Shown piece after piece: positions 6,694 through 9,546 of a DNA stretch of 9,546 nt. The position numbers and the translations under genes were made by a program. Below the pieces are notes generated by a model. It was given only the letters and a program-made list of their open reading frames with translations. It had not been told where the DNA came from and made no database searches. The DNA comes from Smithellaceae bacterium (GTDB taxonomy: Bacteria; Desulfobacterota; Syntrophia; Syntrophales; JAQULV01), in NCBI GenBank assembly GCA_028718405.1, contig JAQULV010000022.1, positions 1 through 9,546 of the forward strand, read 5' to 3'. Numbering within the stretch: position 1 is the first letter of the stretch; every line of letters begins with the position of its first letter.

Positions 6694-7401
6694 CTATTTC
6701 CCCTTCATCGTATGCTCCAGAAGCCGTTGGGCGAACTCGGGTCCCTTGGCTCCATCTTCATGCTTAAAGAAGACGAAGGCCCGCTCCCATTTCTGAGCAC
6801 GGATCTTCTCGGCCCATTCCACAATGTCAACTTCGGTGTAATCGGCACGGCGCAAGCGAAGATAGCCCCAAGGTGCGGTGGAAATTATCTCACCCGCCCG
6901 TTGGTCGTCGGCATCCTTGACGCAGAGGCAAAATTTTTTTCCGCGCAGGAGGTTCACAACTTCCTCCGTGCGCCACGAAGAATGGCGGAATTCGAACGCG
7001 CAGGAAACGGCATCGGGAATCAGGGTCAAGAACTCCGTAAATATCTGCAAAGAAATGTGGAAGCTCGGCGGAAACTGAAAGAGCACGGGCCCCAGCTTAT
7101 CATTTAAGATGGGCAGCGTGCGAAATAGGTAAGACGTCTCTTCATGCACATTCCTCAGCATCTTCACGTGCGTTATGAACTGAGGTGCTTTCAGGGCAAA
7201 AACGAATCCTCGCGGAACCTGTGCCGCCCAGGAGGCAAGGAGTCTTTCTGAGGGCATCCGATGGAAGGTGTTATTGATCTCGACGGTTCGGAAACTCCGG
7301 GCATAGAAAGACAGCATGTCCTTCGCCCGCATCTTCTCGGGATAGAATCTCCCCTTCCACTGATTGTAGCTATAGCCGCTCGTTCCAGCGAGGATATCCA
7401 C
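6694..7401 (-). CDS. DUF72 (YecE-like) family protein
   Basis: This 235-residue protein carries the DUF72 landmarks in order: GTSGYSY (6-12), YPEKM (20-24), VEINNTFHR (40-48), [11 protein letters not shown] (68-78), [12 protein letters not shown] (103-114), FEFRHSSW (136-143), a YLRLR strand (180-184) and a C-terminal FVFFKHEDG block (209-217). The length is normal for the family, which folds as a TIM-barrel-like domain resembling sugar-phosphate or AP-endonuclease-type barrels. Its function has not been firmly established. No signal peptide is present. The start is a GTG at 7399-7401, preceded by GGGAG four bases upstream. It lies 69 bases downstream of the ligase gene on the same strand and is probably co-transcribed with it. 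A repair role is suggested by that neighbour, not by its own sequence. Confidence 0.9.
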   Translation of the reverse strand: MDILAGTSGYSYNQWKGRFYPEKMRAKDMLSFYARSFRTVEINNTFHRMPSERLLASWAAQVPRGFVFALKAPQFITHVKMLRNVHEETSYLFRTLPILNDKLGPVLFQFPPSFHISLQIFTEFLTLIPDAVSCAFEFRHSSWRTEEVVNLLRGKKFCLCVKDADDQRAGEIISTAPWGYLRLRRADYTEVDIVEWAEKIRAQKWERAFVFFKHEDGAKGPEFAQRLLEHTMKGK

Positions 7402-7470
7402 AACACTCCCTACCTCTGCCGCTATCCTGTTAAAGATACTTTCCTTGACTCACTGGGTGGGGTACGCCGG

Positions 7471-9054
7471 TCAACCTTCCTTCCACTCCCGCGTCACGTC
7501 CCGCGCCATCAGGTCATCCCGAAGTCTCAGGAACACTGGCTGTCTCATCAGGCCATCTTCAGTCCACCCCTGGAACGTCACTTCGCATACTAGCTCCGGC
7601 TTCACCCAAGTAACCGCGGTATTGGTCTTTGGCGCTTCCCGAAAGGGGCTTGTCTTGCTAATTAAAGGATCCAGCTTCGTACGAACCTCCTTCAGCATCT
7701 TCTCGCTGAATCCGCCCCCCGTGTGACCGATATAGATCAGGTCACCATCGGAGTAGAAGCCTAACACCAAAGCACCGAGCAACTTTCGCCCTCCCCTTGG
7801 GGCTGTGAATCCGGCGATTACTCCCTCCTGTGTGAGACGCGACTTCACTTTGAGCCAATTTTTGCTCCTTGCGCCTGGGGTATAGAGGCTTCCGGAATGC
7901 TTGGCCATGATGCCTTCTATGCCCTTCTCCCTGGTGAGTTGGAAAAAGAGAACTCCGTCCTGACGGATGTGATCGCTGAATTTCACTTGTCCCCCCGACG
8001 GAAGAATCCTCTGCAGGAGCTCTTTTCTCTTGATGAGCGGCAGGTTCATCAGATTCCTTCCTTCGAGGTGGATTAGATCAAAGACATAGTAAAGCAAGTG
8101 CCCGGCCGATGATCGCTGATAATGTTGTAACTTCTGGAAGTCCGCTCTTCCTTGTTGATCGACGACGACGATTTCTCCATCCATGACGGCTTCGAATTTG
8201 AATCGTTTCAGTCGATCCAAGAGGGTGGGAAACCTCTCCCCAAAGGAGACGCCATTTCTGGAATAGAGACGGACCTTTCCATTGTCTACTTCGGAGATCG
8301 CTCGATACCCGTCCCATTTTATCTCAAATATCCAGTCGGGATCATCGAAGGCCCCCTTCCCCAACATAGCCAGCATGGGCTTTACACCATGGGGCATCGG
8401 GGCGGCAGGCACATCTTTCATGGTTGCGCCCTCCAGAGCCTCTCGGAGGCGGATGTACTCCAGACGCTCCGCTGCTGTAGCCTGACCGGCATACATGTCC
8501 TCCAGACTCTTTGCCGAAACCACCGAGCGCGAATCGCTGAGGATATTGCCATCCGACGCGAAGGAATCCTTCTTCTTCAGGAGGAGCCACGATCTCTCGT
8601 CTTTACCTGTTTTGACCAGAGCGAATTCGCCGCGTAGTTTCTCCCCCGCTAGAACGAACTTCATTTCACCCTTTTTCAATCCCTGCAGAAGCAACCGCTC
8701 GCTTTCCTCGCGGTTTGCGGCGGCGGGATGCCGAAAGAGCCCCCTGTCCCAGATGACCACACTACCGGCGCCGTAATTTCCCTCGGGAATTACACCTTCG
8801 AAATCGCGATACTCAAAGGGATGATCCTCTACCATCATGGCCAGTCGTTTCACGGAAGGGTCCAGCGAAGGCCCCTTGGGAACAGCCCAACTTTTCAGAA
8901 CTCCTCCCAGTTCCAACCTGAGGTCGTAGTGAAGGGCACGGGCCGCGTGTTTCTGCACGACGAACGAAAGCTCCCGTCCCTTGGTGCCGTGTTCCGGTCT
9001 TGGTTCCGGCGTCCTGCTAAATCTACGCTTGGCGGCGTAATCCTTGAGTCTCAT
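7471..9054 (-). CDS. ligD: LigD-type ATP-dependent DNA ligase with 3'-phosphoesterase domain
   Basis: This 527-residue enzyme has two LigD domains. The N-terminal 3'-phosphoesterase domain (about 25-165) shows FVVQKHAARALHYDLRLELGG (31-51); His36, His42, Asp44, Arg46, His78 and Tyr82 match the active-site residues known from Pseudomonas LigD. The ligase domain (about 222-527) has motif I EIKWDGYR with the adenylated Lys at 246, RLYSRNG (262-268), DGEIVV (292-297), YYVFDL (322-327), EGIMAK (380-385) and NWLKVK (399-404), followed by an OB-fold that ends in LRLRDD. All catalytic motifs are present, so end cleaning and sealing are expected to work. It seals double-strand breaks in non-homologous end joining, normally recruited by Ku, which is not in the window. 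The polymerase domain, fused in most LigD proteins, is encoded by the gene just upstream. Confidence 0.95.
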   Translation of the reverse strand: MRLKDYAAKRRFSRTPEPRPEHGTKGRELSFVVQKHAARALHYDLRLELGGVLKSWAVPKGPSLDPSVKRLAMMVEDHPFEYRDFEGVIPEGNYGAGSVVIWDRGLFRHPAAANREESERLLLQGLKKGEMKFVLAGEKLRGEFALVKTGKDERSWLLLKKKDSFASDGNILSDSRSVVSAKSLEDMYAGQATAAERLEYIRLREALEGATMKDVPAAPMPHGVKPMLAMLGKGAFDDPDWIFEIKWDGYRAISEVDNGKVRLYSRNGVSFGERFPTLLDRLKRFKFEAVMDGEIVVVDQQGRADFQKLQHYQRSSAGHLLYYVFDLIHLEGRNLMNLPLIKRKELLQRILPSGGQVKFSDHIRQDGVLFFQLTREKGIEGIMAKHSGSLYTPGARSKNWLKVKSRLTQEGVIAGFTAPRGGRKLLGALVLGFYSDGDLIYIGHTGGGFSEKMLKEVRTKLDPLISKTSPFREAPKTNTAVTWVKPELVCEVTFQGWTEDGLMRQPVFLRLRDDLMARDVTREWKEG

Positions 9055-9055
9055 C

Positions 9056-9546
9056 TCACAAATAAGGAAGCTTCTGTCCTTTATGCAAGAGACCGCCGAA
9101 GAGATCTCCCTTCTTATCCACCCTGTTCAGCGCCTCGGCGGGAAGAAACCTTAGTCCCTCCGGATCACCTTTTCTGAATGCCAGACCGACTTCGCTCCAG
9201 GAAAGAGGTACGGACACGTATGGCCGCTTCTCTGCGCGCAGGGAATAGACGCAGATCATCGTTTTAGAGGCGTCGTTTTGAGCCCAATTGATGAAGACCT
9301 TTCCCCTTCTCTGCTCTTTCGCCATCTTCGCAGTCACGCGTTCCGGATAGGTGCGCTGGATCACCTCGGCCACCGTCTTCGAGAATTTCTTAGTACCGCC
9401 GAAAGACACATCCGGATGGTTCAGGGGAACGTAGATGTGCAGGCCTTTCTTTCCCGAGGCCTTTACGTATCCCTCCAACCCCAGCTGCAAGAGGAGATCA
9501 TGGATGACAAGCGCCACCCGGGCACAATCAACGATGTCGGCAGATC
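9056..9546 (-). CDS. LigD polymerase (primase-like) domain protein, C-terminal part
   Basis: The frame is open to the right edge, so the N-terminal part, including the catalytic DxD motif, lies outside the window; about 162 residues are visible. The GTG at 9517 is internal, because family-like sequence (SADIVDCAR) continues upstream. The ASGKKGLHIYVPL block contains the Ser and His of the NTP-binding site. RRGKVFINWAQN, then VYSLRA, follows with the Arg-x6-(Asp)-x16-Arg spacing of LigD polymerases, but the third metal-binding Asp is replaced by Asn (codon AAT at 9287-9289). The family adds nucleotides, often ribonucleotides, at break ends before ligation. The stop overlaps closely with the ligase start (TGAGATG, 9052-9058), indicating translational coupling and a two-subunit version of LigD. 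Whether the protein is catalytically active is uncertain. Confidence 0.9.
   Translation of the reverse strand, partial: SADIVDCARVALVIHDLLLQLGLEGYVKASGKKGLHIYVPLNHPDVSFGGTKKFSKTVAEVIQRTYPERVTAKMAKEQRRGKVFINWAQNDASKTMICVYSLRAEKRPYVSVPLSWSEVGLAFRKGDPEGLRFLPAEALNRVDKKGDLFGGLLHKGQKLPYL

Noticed and set aside
6351..7107. Plus-strand frames at 6351-6545 and 6511-7107
   Set aside because: They lie opposite the SDR remnant and the DUF72 gene, whose minus-strand translations match known families.
1..9546. CRISPR arrays, tRNA/rRNA genes, transposase genes or insertion-sequence ends
   Set aside because: No regularly spaced repeats, tRNA-like segments, transposase motifs or paired terminal repeats were seen by eye.

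Overview
The window comes from a Gram-negative bacterium of moderate GC content. An outer-membrane barrel protein, LolD/MacB-type transport genes and several periplasmic signal peptides show this. The RdgC-like protein, the NosL/YtkA/FMN-binding-like gene mix and the LigD-type end-joining genes most resemble what I recall from Desulfobacterota (former Deltaproteobacteria). That placement is an inference from protein resemblance; there is no rRNA or other phylogenetic marker here.

Layout. (1) 1-612, plus strand: the 3' part of an rdgC-like gene that enters from the left edge. (2) 613-1106: about 490 bases with no convincing gene, ending in a likely promoter/leader for the next operon. (3) 1107-6260, plus strand: a compact seven-gene cluster. 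In order it holds a YtkA-like secreted protein, an outer-membrane beta-barrel protein, a secreted FMN-binding-like protein, a MacB/FtsX-type ABC permease, its LolD-type ATPase, a NosL-family copper-site protein and a small secreted protein with an internal repeat. The first five genes overlap or nearly abut (8-base overlap, 4-base overlap, 19-base gap, 4-base overlap); the last two follow at 82 and 53 bases. (4) 6284-6611, minus strand: a decayed short-chain dehydrogenase gene. (5) 6694-9546, minus strand: a DNA-repair operon transcribed leftwards, with a LigD polymerase-domain gene (cut by the right edge), a LigD phosphoesterase-ligase gene and a DUF72 gene, running towards the SDR remnant.

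The most interesting part is region 3. It looks like an envelope-spanning system: an inner-membrane ABC machine of the MacB/Lol superfamily, three or four periplasmic proteins (two from families linked to copper or redox metal handling) and one outer-membrane barrel. It recalls nos accessory clusters (NosL, the FMN-binding NosR, an ABC pair) but has a different permease class, and no nosZ, nosD or nosR is visible. It also recalls the Campylobacter P19-associated ABC genes, but without P19 or FTR1. I infer a metal (probably copper) trafficking or metal-dependent assembly role; the substrate is unknown.

The repair operon is notable because the LigD polymerase domain is a separate gene, joined to the ligase gene by a TGAGATG stop/start junction. 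It also appears to carry Asn in place of the third catalytic Asp of the polymerase site.
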